Shown: positions 39,211-51,995 of the stretch, in pieces
Position numbering within the stretch: the first letter of the stretch is position 1
How the letters are laid out: every line of letters begins with the position of its first letter
Source: Pyrocephalus nanus
Lineage: Eukaryota; Chordata; Aves; Passeriformes; Tyrannidae
Assembly (NCBI GenBank): GCA_038380795.1
Contig: CM076266.1
Span: 42,058,425-42,122,424 of the forward strand
DNA length: 64,000 bases
Direction: 5' to 3'
Notes under the pieces: generated by a model
Seen by the model: the letters and a program-made list of their open reading frames with translations, nothing else
Told to the model about the DNA's origin: nothing
The model's database searches: none
Translations under genes and position numbers: made by a program

Positions 39211-42200
39211 CATCAAACTCTCATTCAATGATTTATATATGCCTAAAATACAGTCAGAAAACCAATAATTTCATACACCAAGTTATATACAAACCTACAG
39301 TAGAATTTTCCACAAATGAATAAATGATTCTGGCTTAAGCCAAGATGTGTTAGTGGGGAGAGAAAAGAAAATATGTTATCTTTTTTGCTGTCGAATTACT
39401 AGTGTTAACAGTTGGCTTTTAATGGAGTTTCTTGGTATTCACTTGCTGTAAGAATATCCAGTATTGGTAATATTTCATATATTATATTCATTTATTTGAG
39501 CTTCTTTCACACTGAGAGTATATTTGAATATATCCAAACAGGAGAGGTAATACATGTTTTCTGAAATACTTGATAAAAAAACCATAACTTACAGAATAAG
39601 CTTTGAACAGTACTTCATATTCTAACTCACTTGTGTCTTCTTTATGAAATAAAACATTATTTTTGAGTAGCTAGGTCATTTCCATCTATAAAAAGAACAG
39701 AAATCTATTTAGCTTAACAGATGTACAGAGGCACACAGATGGAAACAAATCAGTCCTTTTCAAGCTTGGTGCTCAAGAAAATAATCAGGACAGCAAGCTG
39801 GTGGCACTATTCCTTGTCTTCTTCGTAACTGAAACTGTTGCAGTGGTGATATGGGAAGAAAAAGCATATTATTTTCTAGAATACTATGGATACTGTGTGT
39901 GTTACCTCATATGCAACCTATCTCATTCCCAGAAATCACTCCAGTTCAAGAGAAGAAGTGGCTCTCCTACTCAACTCTGAGCATCATGCTGCTTCTGTTA
40001 AAATCAATTGTTCATCCAAACTGCACGGGCTGTTATACCCTGAGCCTGGGTGCAGGTGCTGACTGCATTCTGCAGTGGGATAAGGTGAGCTGCAATTCTA
40101 TATAGTTTTCTCTCTTCCTCTTCCCTTATTTCCTATACTCCAATTTACACTGGAAGAAGAAACATCGATAGGAAGGATAGTCAGTGGGTGCTGTGCATCA
40201 TTCTGTGCTGTGCATCAAGGTACCTGAACTGCAGAATCAATTACAAACTGCTTGAGCTTGGTTGTCTAACTGTGATGCAAGAAGAGATATTACTGAATAT
40301 AAAATCAATAGAAGATAACCAATGATTACTACTTTTGAAATTTCATCATACTTCTTTTAAGAAGTGATCATACCTTTATAAGCAGTAATAGGGTTCACTT
40401 GGATAAGAAAAAACCTCCAGTGGTGTTGTTTGGTTTGATGAGCAGCCACCTGTACTGCCAGATGTACAGATCCTCAGGCTTTTCTACCTTTCAAGTCGGT
40501 ATTCTGCAATCCAGTCACTCCGACCAGCAGTCAGGTAGCAAATATTCAAAATGGCTCACTCAGGAATTTCAGCTGGGATTTGACCCTACAGGACTTTCCT
40601 TGAGGGAACTTGTCACAGCGTGTTTCTGCTGACAGAGGGCTTTAGAAAACAAAGTAATTTATATTACTTTTTGCAAGGTAAAAAAGCCTTTAGGAAAAGT
40701 AATAAATGAATAAATCCTCTTTGTGAGCAAATTTCACCACTTAAAAGAGAGCAAACAAAAAATCATCCTGTTTTTTAAACAGATGTCAATTGTGCATTTT
40801 TGATAACATCTTCTTTCTCTCAAACTTCCATCTTTTGAAGGATTTTTGATATTTGCAGTTTCCCCTGATCCAAGGATTACTGACTTATCTAGGTTATATT
40901 CCTGCCAAACACCCTTATCCCAATCTACCCAACGTTCAAACACTTTTCTCCATAGTTTTGAAGAGGTAGAGGAAGTTTGTGCCAGCATCACTATTGTACC
41001 TTTTTATCTCACTTTTTAAACTCTTCCCTTATTGCTTTCTTTTATCTAATGCCTTGCTGTTTAGCAGACAGTCAAAAAGACAAAGCCAAACACATTAGTC
41101 ATTGAAAGTACCTCCCTCACTCTTCATCGGAATCTCTTTTGTTTCTTCTACAGCTGAATATAGCAGAAAGACACATTCATGAAATCAGACAGAACTTTGG
41201 TTATTTTAAAGACATTGGGAAAACAAGAAACAAAAGAAAAACATGTAAAAAATCCAGAAGTAGAAATATTCCCTTTAACTGCTCTCTTACAGAAAGTAAA
41301 CTATATTCTCCAAGAAAGTGTTTAAGATGTCTACATTAAATACATGGACATTGATATTAGATGCAATGAAAACAAGTACATTTTTATGTAATTGTTCTTA
41401 TGAAAATGCTTACATGAAGTTTTACCCACTGTTACACTTACTGTATAAGGAAACAAATACAGAGGTTGAAATTAGAAGTACAAATAATTCTGATTTATAA
41501 ACATGATGGAAAATTACAGGTGTAGTGTGTAAGCTGAGGCTTACTCTTTTTTTCTAGAGATGAAAAAGAAAGGTGGGAGAGAATCAGAAGAATTATTTAT
41601 TTGGGTTAAATTGAAGTGGCAATGATTCAGCCTTGCTAGAAAAATTAACATTTCCGTATCTCCAAGCTTCTTTTACAAAAGAAAATTCCTTCATTTGGGC
41701 ATGGGTCAAGGTTTTGAACCTTTGGAGTAAAGACTTTAAAAAGCACTGCAATTTTTTTTTCAATGTCACCTGAAAAACAAGTCAAGATTAGTGCTCAGTG
41801 GATTCTCTGAAATAAGTAAATCTCAAACATATAATAAATAAACTGCTCTGAATCCAGCTCTACTCAAAATGGATACAAATTTGCTTTTTGCCATGGGTGT
41901 ATACAGTACCATGGACAATGACTCCAGCACAATTCAGGCTCAGATTTCTAATGGAATCTCAGACACATTTCCCATATGCTACTTATTCCACAATCTATCA
42001 AGAGTAAATAACTATACATCAGTTTATATTCTGCATAATACATCAATTTGAATTATCTAGAGAAGTTGAGCCTTGAAAAAACAGAATTAAATTGAATGTA
42101 CTTTCTGAAATCTGACAATTATGGAATACCTTACATTCCTTATATCATATTACAAATAAAATAACACAATTAACAGATGATACAGGTAATAGCAATATCA

Positions 42201-44940
42201 AAACCAAAACCCAGGAACAATTTATTGAGGCCCAGTCACCAAATCTCCTGAACAGCTACTGTTACAATACAAAACAGGAGAAGAGTCCCCAGGAAATGTT
42301 TTTAAGGAATCATTGCTCTTATGTGGTAATGTTGCAAGCAAGCATATGGTTAACAAAACACAGATTTAAATAACTACCAAACAGTTTTTGAGTCATAAAA
42401 GTACTGCATAAACCCTAACTAGGCAGAGCCCTAAGTCAAGCCTATTTTCTTTCATTCCGTATTTTCATCCAGGAGGGAAACAAAGTCAACCATCTCTCTC
42501 AGTTCTCCCCACAGAACCTCCAGGAGTCAGGTATTCCAAGATCAACAGAGTTAGTGAGAAAGCATTTTAGGGTTGTTGTAAGCAACTTCAGAGGGCAATA
42601 GAAAATTCACATCTATCCTATCAAGCACGGTAGGAATCATATAACAACTTCACTAGGAGTGAGCTAAGATTCACAAATCCATATAGACTTAGTCTTAAGG
42701 TGAAGTTCCAGTGGCTCTGGTATTGCAAGCAGCAGTTATTAACAGGTGCTTGTTCATCTCAGGTTGTGAAGAAGGAAAGAGATAATTATTAATATCAGTG
42801 TAATTTCATGTCTATGTATGGTACAACTAAATAGTTACCAAAAAAGTTACAACAATGAGAAGAGAGAAAAATCATAGAATACAGTGTTTAGGTAATATTA
42901 TACTTATAGAATTAGGCTATATGGTGGGAATGGGCCTATATATTAATAAAAATAAATAAAGTGATAGATAATATTAAATAAGCATAGCATCATATCAATA
43001 AATTGGAAAGAGTAGCCTGGAAACAGCACACAAATTGTTTCCAAAGTCAAGGAGAACTGATCTAAAGCTTTGAGAGAATGAAGTCGAAGAGAGGTTAATC
43101 TGATCATGAAGCAATCCTTATGACCTCTTTATGTTGATAGGATCATTCTTCTTAAGCAGAATTAAAACTTATGGAGGAATAAATATGCTAAATTGTGCTG
43201 AGATGAAAATGCTTGTCAAATTATATATTGCTGAAAATAGCTGTGCTGTGAAGGCTGCCCATGAGACAGCCCTTGCCATCACTGAATCACACTACCTGCT
43301 TCTGAAGACAAGGTGCTGAATGACCTGCTTCTGCAGGAGTCTGTTGATTTTCCCAGCATGTTGCCTTACTACTTCAGTAGTCTTCTCTCTTCTCCAGCAT
43401 TTAGCAGGCCACTATGAGGCACCTCCCTTTTTCATTTGCTTCAACTAAAAATAATGCTAATGAAATATCAACCAGATTCCATTCATGACTGGTCTAATTT
43501 TGCCAGACTGATATGAGTAGGTGCTCTTATATTTTTTGTATCACAATTCATACACAGACCTGGATGTTTCAAGAAAAATTTAAATTAAGATGCCTAACAT
43601 TAAACATTTTGAAAGAAATCCAACGAACTCAGAATTTCTGATACAGATTGTGAATACAAGATTGTGTGTAATGAGTATAAACACCAAAATGAAGTTAGAA
43701 AGCTCAATCAACTTTAATGCTTTAAATCATCTTGAAGTCAAAAGGCATTTTTACAGGAATGGCAAATGAACTGAATAAAGGGAAAATAGATTAAATAAAA
43801 ATGCTTACACAAATATTTTTCTTTAATTGTGATGTACTGCTGGTAACTATATTCACTTCAAGCTTTTAGCTCATTACCATTGTGTCTTCCTTTGGACACA
43901 ACTAATCAAATTGCCTCAGCATAATTTAATTCTTTTGGGCGTAATAAGCTTAATGCTTTATATAGCAGTGCTAAACCCAACAACTGCACAGAGTCCTGTA
44001 AATGCAAAGCGTAATTCGTCATTGTATAAACCATCGTGCGCAGTTACCCCAGTTTAGACAAAGCTATAAACTACTTCAAGCACGATTTCAGAGGTGTCAG
44101 TATGAGGCGCAACACAAAACTATTTGTGCAAGACAACTTTCCAGCCACTAAAAATGTATTTACAAAGCATGGATGCTTTTTTTTTTTTTTTTCATTTTGC
44201 AAGACTCCTCAGCATAGCACAGTATAGAGTATTGCCCTCTACACACACTAAATGCTTAGATGCAGTTTCGGAAATATTTTAATTAAAGTAAGTTATCAAT
44301 GACTTGAAAATAATTGAGCTCAAACATTTCCTTACTCTCTAACCAGCTGGGAAAATTTCTGAGTAATAATGCTTTCTGGGAGTGAGGTGGGGGAAGGAAG
44401 ACAGCTCATAGACACTTTTTATTGTAATGCTGAAGGCTATGTCTGTAGCTGGTATGCGGTATAAAAAAAGTCAAAGTATCAGTAGGTGTGTTTACCTTTC
44501 TCCTAAACCCAACATGACCACTGAGTATGCTGACAAATCTCCCATGAAAAAACAACAAACCTTTTATTTAAAACATAGATATTTTAAATATAAACATATT
44601 TTAAAAACCTTGTTTAACCATAAGAAGCAATATTTGCATTGATATCATATGATTAAATTAGCAGTTTCTCTTAGAGTATAGCTACTATTATTAAGATACA
44701 GTTGCAATATCTTTTATATCTGAATTTCTTTTCATAAAAGTTTTTCTTAAATTTCCTTAAATTGAGAGTCCCATCTCCTCTCCTACTATAAAGGATCAGT
44801 TCTGGCAGGACTATTTAAAATATCGATTAAAAATTTGCTATTTGTGAGTGACAGCCACAGTTATTTGTATTATTAGCAATGAAGGTACAATATGTATTCC
44901 AGTTTACCTTCTGTGGTATTTGCTATTTGTTTTTTTTAAT

Positions 44941-45002
44941 TAAAAAAACCCCACAAACTAACCAATCCAAAAAAAATCCCACACCAAAACGAAAAAAAAA
45001 AA
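44941..45002. repeat. A/C-rich low-complexity tract
   Basis: A and C with very few other bases on the plus strand, ending in A11. Same style as the tracts at 3.66 and 15.26 kb. Confidence 0.75.
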
Positions 45003-46630
45003 GCATTCTATGTCCTATACAATAGAAAATACTAGAGTTGTGAACAGACCTGAACATTTCAGGGTTTTGTGTCATGATGTCCTTATGTAGGGGTTTCTGT
45101 GTGTGTGAATTATTCTGCAGAAAACTGAAACCCATTTGTATGGTTTTCAAGGTTATGCAACTTGCTGAACTGACATTTGAAAAATGCATATGACTCAAAC
45201 TGTCTCTGATTTTGGGGCAAACTTCTGGATTCTCACAGTTCACAAAAGAAGAAACCCATGGGGACCTTTTGAGTTGACTCGGTGGTGTGACCAGCTTCAC
45301 CCACTTCCCATCTCCAAACAAGTCACCAGTTGTCTCTCCTCTGTTGCTTTCGTAGCAACATTTTGTAGCAACAATTCAACTGGACAATGAATCTAACATA
45401 CAGAGGAAATATTGAGCATCAGAGAAAATAATCCCTCTTTTGCATTATACACGTGGGAAGATACTGAATAAAGGCAGGAACCAAAATACAGTCCTAAGGC
45501 CAATGTAAGGGTGTAAGGCTGATGTCCTGCATAAGGGTGTCAGCTCTCTTGAGGATTAAGGCAAAAAAAGCAAAAGCTTGCACCATACTGGGGAATTACC
45601 TCTTCTTCAAAGGCAAAATTTTACCTGTCTCACTTTATTAGCCATCATAATACTTCTGTATTTCATCTACAGAGATTGTAGTGTCCAATAGATTCTGCTA
45701 ACTGTTGTAAGACAGTCCTTTTAATTGCTTTACTTAACAAGGAAGAGTAGAAAAATTAAAAACCAAAAAACATGACTATAAATAGTCATTCCTTCATTCA
45801 ACTTCATTCAATTGATACATTTGTTTTTTCTATTATTTTTACCAAAACAAGGGAAACCAAACAAAGATTTGAAAAAAAAAAATAAAAAGAGGAAGAATAG
45901 TGAGGTAATAAGTGTTTCCTGGACTTCATCAGACTTCTTTATTCTCATAATTTCACTGTCTTTTTCACACAGAATCTACACAGCAACACACTGGCAGTGC
46001 TGAAAAGTCCACTCAGTTCAAGTTTACTTCCCTTTTCTGTTTAACGTAATAAAAATGCTAACAAGAATAACAAAGATGTTTCAGGCCACTAGTTTCACAA
46101 GAAATCCAACAAATATGTGTGACTGGTTTGTACAAAATAAAAAGTTAACAATACACTTTTAAATTATAGTCATAGTTTTCTCCAAACTTCGAAAAGATTT
46201 GTACTACAGCTTCAGTGGTACGAGAAGGCCTTCTTTATTTTTCGGGTTTTTTTTTGGTACAGTGTGATGAAAAAGCCACTTAGAAAGATGGGAAGACAGA
46301 AGATTGAGATCCAAACCTGCCATTCAAACACTCTAAGGATTTGCACACATCCAAATCCAGGTATGAAAACATCTGTATGTCTACTGGTCCAAACCAAAAC
46401 ACTCACATCAAAAAAACTGATATGCAAAATGGCTGAGGCCTATCTGAATTTCATGATCCTTATTATAGGTTTGAGAATATAAATTATTTACCATTTTGTT
46501 TTGCAGGAGATCTTTCTAAAGCTGTGGATGAAAACAGCACCTCCATTCAGTAATGCTGATTGTATACACATTTACCCTTCAGAGAAAAAAAAAATTAAAA
46601 AAACCCAACACTCACATTTGGACTTACACT

Positions 46631-46672
46631 TCTAAATGGGAATGGATTTCATCTAAATGGGGATGGATTTCA
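46631..46672. repeat. 21-bp tandem duplication
   Basis: TCTAAATGGGAATGGATTTCA (46631-46651) is followed directly by a second copy (46652-46672) with one A-to-G difference. Confidence 0.9.
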
Positions 46673-49600
46673 GAAGACTGTGAGGAGTTTCTCCAGCAGA
46701 TGCAATTTCTCAATTAGCATGTCATTTAACTTTTCTGTCATCCCTGGAAACACAAAACATTATTTCCTTAGCCACCACCCAAGAACATTCTGTATTTTGA
46801 TTAGAAACACTGCAAAGAGGATAAATTCTCTTCTCCTTGTCTGTGTCCAAAGTGGATATAGTTGGCAGTGAGAAGACTGCACAGCTGTAACTGTCCCATC
46901 AGCACTGAGGAAACTAGACCCTAAAGCATAGTAGTCAGCATATAATCTAAAGGAACTTTATTTGATCATAGTATTTAGAAACAGAAAGGTTATAGATTAG
47001 ATGATGCCACTCTATGTTAATGCATGGTATCAGATGAAAAAAAATAAGATATCTATGATAACTCTGAATACATTTAATACATTTAATACATGAAGAGTAT
47101 CTCCTGTACAATGTATTGAAATGCAGAAAGGAAAATGAACAATTGGTAGTATTGACAACCTCTACCTCTGATTCTTATTTTCAGGATTATTCAGTAATTT
47201 ACCCAACACAGGTGTATATGTAAATCACCTATGGGACTTCTATGTCGGCTTTTCACTACATGAATACTGTCAAATATGATATTCTGGTATTTATTCTGCC
47301 CTTGTGTGTTGTTCCTGTGACTGGAACAATGGGAGAGATGACTGGCTTCCCAGCATCTTGCTGTAATCACCAGTTCTCAAGAGAAAGCTTCCTGCAAATC
47401 AGAAGTATTCACTCCTCAGGTGCTTTCCCACAAAATCCCTCAGACTGGGGGCTTAAAGTAAGCCCTTAAAGGGATCAGATTGTGCTCCTGGGGAGTAGTT
47501 GCTTTTATGTTCTCTTCTTTTTCTGAGAAAAGGATCAGCAAAACATCTGTTGTAGGATATGAAGTAGTTAGAAAAAAGAGGCTTTTGATAGGCCCAAAGA
47601 AGAATAAGGGAGAAAATGAATCCTAGAAAATGGATAAGCAGTATTAATATGCTATTTGAATGTAGTTTTGTAAACTACCAAACATCCTTCTGCTGTGTCT
47701 ACCTTTATTACATACAAAAACATAATAAATTTTAGCTTACTATAAAGAAAATAGTAAAAAATCTAGGAAATACAGTTGTTTGGGAAACGACTTTTTTTTA
47801 ATGCAAGTCTTGAAACATCAGAATAAACAGAGTGCTATGGAATATTATGACACGTGATCATGTAATTGAAGACAGTATTGTAATAGGTATATACAAATTC
47901 AGCCACTGTTATCTTTTCCTGCACTGTGGAATTTGTCCTCTCGATTCAAAAGTGTGTAGCATTTTACACTAGGCAGTTCTATCTTCATGTATTTCAGTTC
48001 TACAAATCGTAATGCTTGGGACAGCCCTCAAGACGTCAGCTGCAAGACTCCTCCACTATGGAGAAAATTTGCAGCTGTGATGTAGTTTTATGCACTTTTC
48101 ATCTTCTGAGATAAAATGCCAAGGGACCTGATAGGGTAGCCAAGAAATTAATTCCCATGGAAAACATGTACATTATCATATACATTTAATTAGTATCTGG
48201 GGGAAAATACTAATTTTTTTAGGATGCAAAAGCAGCTGTTGAAATGTAGGTCTCACAGATTATGAAGGCAACATTCCAGTTCTGCAGTAAATTTTGGATT
48301 CCACAATTACCTACTGATACTGAGGTTTGGTTGCTCAGTCTTAGAAGGTCCAGGAAAAATACATGAGAAAGGGAATATATTAAGAATTTTTTTGAAGTTT
48401 TGTGGCCAAAGTCACTGGCACCTGAACTGTTTTCAGTAACAACTGTTCTGAGGAAACAGCACAATCAGCAAAGTCAAAAAATGAGAAATTAGTAATTTTG
48501 AGAAAAGGAGCCAACTTAAAGAGTACTTCATGCATCTGATGAATAGTTGCTCTGTGTGGCATGAGAGGATATTGTAAGAAAAGATTTGAAACAAACTGGA
48601 AACAAGTATCTTAAAAGAAGCCTTCTGGGAACTGAGAAAGATTCTGTGTTGATATCAATATGGAAAAGCTAAAATATGAGGCTCCTGGGAAACAGGTGAA
48701 CCACAAAAGAGACATAACTAGGAATATGACTAAATAGAACTAAATATCATTTTCTAAAATGTTAGTGTGCAGATAAGCTAAAACTAAGTCTCTCTTAGTA
48801 ATGAAAACAACTGAGATTTTTAATACATAATTAACTACATGACAAGCTAAAAAATATTCTTTTTAATTTTTTAGAAATACTTATGTTAATCTGTCAGTTC
48901 TTAAAATGAGCCATTTTCAGTGTGAGCGAGAAACATGGAACTGGGAAGTACCATATTAAAGCAACTCTGAATAATGATTTAATACAGGGATCTGTCTAGT
49001 GTTAGATGAAAGAAGGCTGTAAATAAACTAATGTTCTTTAAGCCCTAATAGGATTAAGGCAGCAACATGATGCAATTTGATTTTTCTTTCCAATAAGAAG
49101 CTGAAAGCATTTGATTTTCACTGCCATAAAATAATCAGTCATTTCTAAATGTTTTTTACTTTACTGGGGTATCCAATATAACATTATGTGGATCATCTTA
49201 AAGGCAATTATGTTTGATTATTTTCTTCTCTTTGTTTATTATGTTCCTACTGTTATTTTAAATAAAAAGATCTCTGTAATTCTGGGGACAACTGATTCAA
49301 AAGCTGTAATTAACAAACTCTAGTCATGGGCGACTCTAAATGTCTACAAATATAAAAGAAATCTTGAGACAAATCTGAGCCTGATTACTAAATTATTGTA
49401 AGAACCATTACTTAAGTATCATCAGCAATGCCAGGAGCAAATCATAAATTGAAAACATGACCTTATATTTTTTCTAAGTGGAGGCAATGAAAATTTACAG
49501 AGCCTGACCTGCGCATAATTGTGAACTCCTAAATCTCTGCTAGAGATCTCAGGCTTGAGACTGGGTCCACAATCCCGTTTCTTAAGTCCTATGGCCACAT

Positions 49601-51360
49601 TGGTTTGGGATTTCTTCCCCTGCCACACTGTAAGAGGTGATGCACATGTAACTATGACCTACCAAACCAGTCTGCAAGGCTCCTTTGGCCTTTAGCAGGA
49701 GGAAGTTCTCTACTCTCTTTCCTTCTAGGCTTTTCTTCATCTCAGTCTCTGATTTTAGCATTAGTCTTTTAACCATATGATTGCTTGTTTTCTTTATCTG
49801 GACAGCTTCTAATGAAAATGTCTACGACACTCATCAGAGGGCTCTGAGCATTAGCACATCAACATTCCCCTGCATGTTTGTACTGGATAGGTGCTACTTT
49901 TCTTCTCAGAAGTCTACCTGTCTGACAAAAAGAGAAGGTGTCATTTCTGTTTTGTCAGATTACAAGCCGGTGGCTTCACATATACAAAAAATATAAAAGC
50001 CAAAGCAGAAGGATGGTGTGGAAAGACAGTCTTCTTCAGGCATTCTCCAAATCCACAGCTTCTATACAGTTTGAAGGGCCTCCAAAACACATCTGAAATG
50101 CAAACATTTACTACTGGCAAAGAAATAAGGAATTTTGCCTTGGGACATTGTAGTGTAAAAGTCAGGTCAAAAGATTCAGAGAGCAGAGCTTTTTGCTACT
50201 TTCAAGTTGTCAGGTTTAGTTTGTCCTAAAAGGCACTGTGGTCCCCAGTGAAAGGTAAGAAGCTGTGTACACCTCAAAGAGAGAAGAAGCTACCCTTTGA
50301 AACATAAACAGCTGATGCTTATGAGAAGCTTCCTGCAGCCAGAGTCCTTCATAGTGCAGAAACCTGGTTTACCTGCCCTAGCTCCCAGGGCATTCCTGCT
50401 GGGGGATCATCAGCTTCCTGAGGGGGAAGATCAGACCTCACTTCATAGGCCGGAAGCCTACCTCAGTACTGAGGGTATTCTTCCTTGACCTCCTGACGGA
50501 GCCAAGGATCAGAAATAGCTCCAATTACTCCCAATTTTGCCAGTTGACAAGAAAGAGCAGCATTTGTCTCTAAAGTTCCCATCTTTAAAACAATGTGTAA
50601 AAAACATGTTTGGGTGGAAGGGTGGTTATTATTGTTAGTTTAAAAATTATACTTGAGTGGATGTATAGTGAGCAGAAAATATTAGTGTTTTCAGGCAAAT
50701 TTGTGTTCAGTGACACCATGTTGATGCTGAGGTTTGCTGTATTGCAGCAAAGCACTCTTTTTTTTGGTGTTGACATTTCAATTTTACATTTTGGTAGGAT
50801 GTAAAAAGTCTCAAAAATAGTGGCTGACATCCCCCCTCCCCTGTTTCCCTTTAATACACCCCCTGCCACTGCACAATGTGCATTTTTCTGGGTATATTTC
50901 AGACCAAAGCAGCCTGGTAATGCTTTAAGGCTTCCTCTTGTGATCTTTTCATCTGTCTAATTTAGACAGGAGTTGTTCTCTTACCATTTTTGGCTGAGTT
51001 AAATACTTGGACTTGTCAGCTCAGAAGTGAAAATTTCTGTCATTTCTTGATGTTTATACCACAGAGATGTTAAACCACTTGATAGACAAGACATTAATAG
51101 TTAGTCAGATAAAATGACGGAAATTCAACCGCGACTGAGAAGTCACGGGTTTGTTCTAATACCAAGGTCTCACTGATACAACTAAATGGTGAAATATAGA
51201 TCAGAAACTACATCCATTGCTTCTGAAGCTGACAAAATCTTCAGCTCAATTTCTACTCCCACTGTATTTTTCTGTACTCCTCTGGCATTTTTAATCTATA
51301 GGCTTACACACCCACACAGAGCTACTAATGAGTCATTTTCCCGTTGTCCCGTATCTACCA

Positions 51361-51392
51361 AAAAAAAAAAAGAAAAAAGAAAAAAAGAAAAT
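51361..51392. repeat. A-rich tract beside the LTR
   Basis: A runs separated by single G residues, about 32 bases, ending about 40 bp before the solo LTR. Simple repeat. Confidence 0.85.
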
Positions 51393-51430
51393 ATTTTTAA
51401 ATTGAATAGCTGGACTGTTAGATGTTGTGT

Positions 51431-51995
51431 TGCCATGGTTTAACTGAGTATGATGCAGCCACTTGCTCACCACCCTCCACCCATGACGAGAGGGGTGGAA
51501 AATCTGAAAAAAAACGTAAAACCTGTGGGTTGAGATAAGAATAGTTTAATAATTGAAATAAAACAGAATATAATACAAAAATAATAGTAGTAATAAAAAT
51601 AATAATAGTCATGGAAAGGGAGACATTAAAAGAGAGAGAAATAAAACCCAAGGAAGATAAGTGATGCACACCACTTGCTGACTGATGCTCAGCTCACTCC
51701 TGAGCAGTGATGGGCCCTTCCCAGTCAACTCCCCCCTAGTTTATATACTGAGTTCTGCAGTATGGAGCAGCCCTTTGGCCAGTTTGGGACAGCTCCCGTA
51801 GCTGTGGTCCCTCTTGTGCACCTGCTCCCTGGCTGAGCATGAGACACTGGAAGTTCTTGACTGAGGGTAAGCACTACTTAACAACTACATATCAGTGTGT
51901 TATTAAAGTTATTCTCATGCTGAATGAAAAAGCACAGCACAGCAGTACCAGTTACTAGGAAGAAAATTAACTCTATCCCAGCTGAAATCATGACA
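51431..51995 (-). mobile_element. Solo LTR of an avian endogenous retrovirus
   Basis: About 565 bp. On the minus strand it opens TGTCATGATTTCAGCTGGG and continues with GATAGAGTTAATTTTC, as I remember for a common avian LTR (TguLTR5-like; the exact family name is from memory). The plus-strand left edge TGCCATGGTTTAACTG is close to the complement of a TG...CA terminus. The internal order also fits that family: the AATAATAGTAGTAATAA stretch, AAGTGATGCACACCACTTGCTGACTGATG-type sequence, GCCCTTTGGCCAGTTTGGG, and a Ser/Gly-free non-coding body. No gag, pol or env sequence lies on either side, so it is a solo LTR left after recombination. I see no clean target-site duplication (GTGTT left, GGTTT right). 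The open frame within it is a chance frame. Confidence 0.75.

Larger units (their letters stand above)
30161..51430. other. Intergenic DNA upstream of AHR
   Basis: About 21 kb of mostly AT-rich sequence with no convincing exon on either strand. Open frames of 60-136 codons occur, but none has recognisable protein similarity or a coherent splice context. The stretch at 30.4-30.9 kb is pyrimidine-rich. A (TA)n tract, A/C-rich tracts and small tandem duplications are listed separately. A degenerate CR1-like piece may lie near 35.24-35.27 kb (CCTGGGTAACCTGTTCAGG). Some TAATTA-rich patches (about 43.8-44.05 kb) could be conserved regulatory DNA, but one sequence cannot show that. Confidence 0.6.

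Noticed and set aside
39851..40105. 84-codon plus-strand frame beginning MGRKSILFSRILWI with a hydrophobic stretch and a GATAAG/GTGAGC donor-like end
   Set aside because: Resembles a signal peptide, but there is no similarity, no promoter context and no compatible downstream exon found. Expected by chance in 20 kb of AT-rich DNA.
50297..50488. 63-codon frame in a GC-richer patch at 50.3-50.5 kb
   Set aside because: No similarity or splice context; probably an old unidentified repeat or chance.
51418..51669. 83-codon minus-strand frame at the LTR edge
   Set aside because: Lies within non-coding LTR sequence and the A/T-rich stretch of the LTR.
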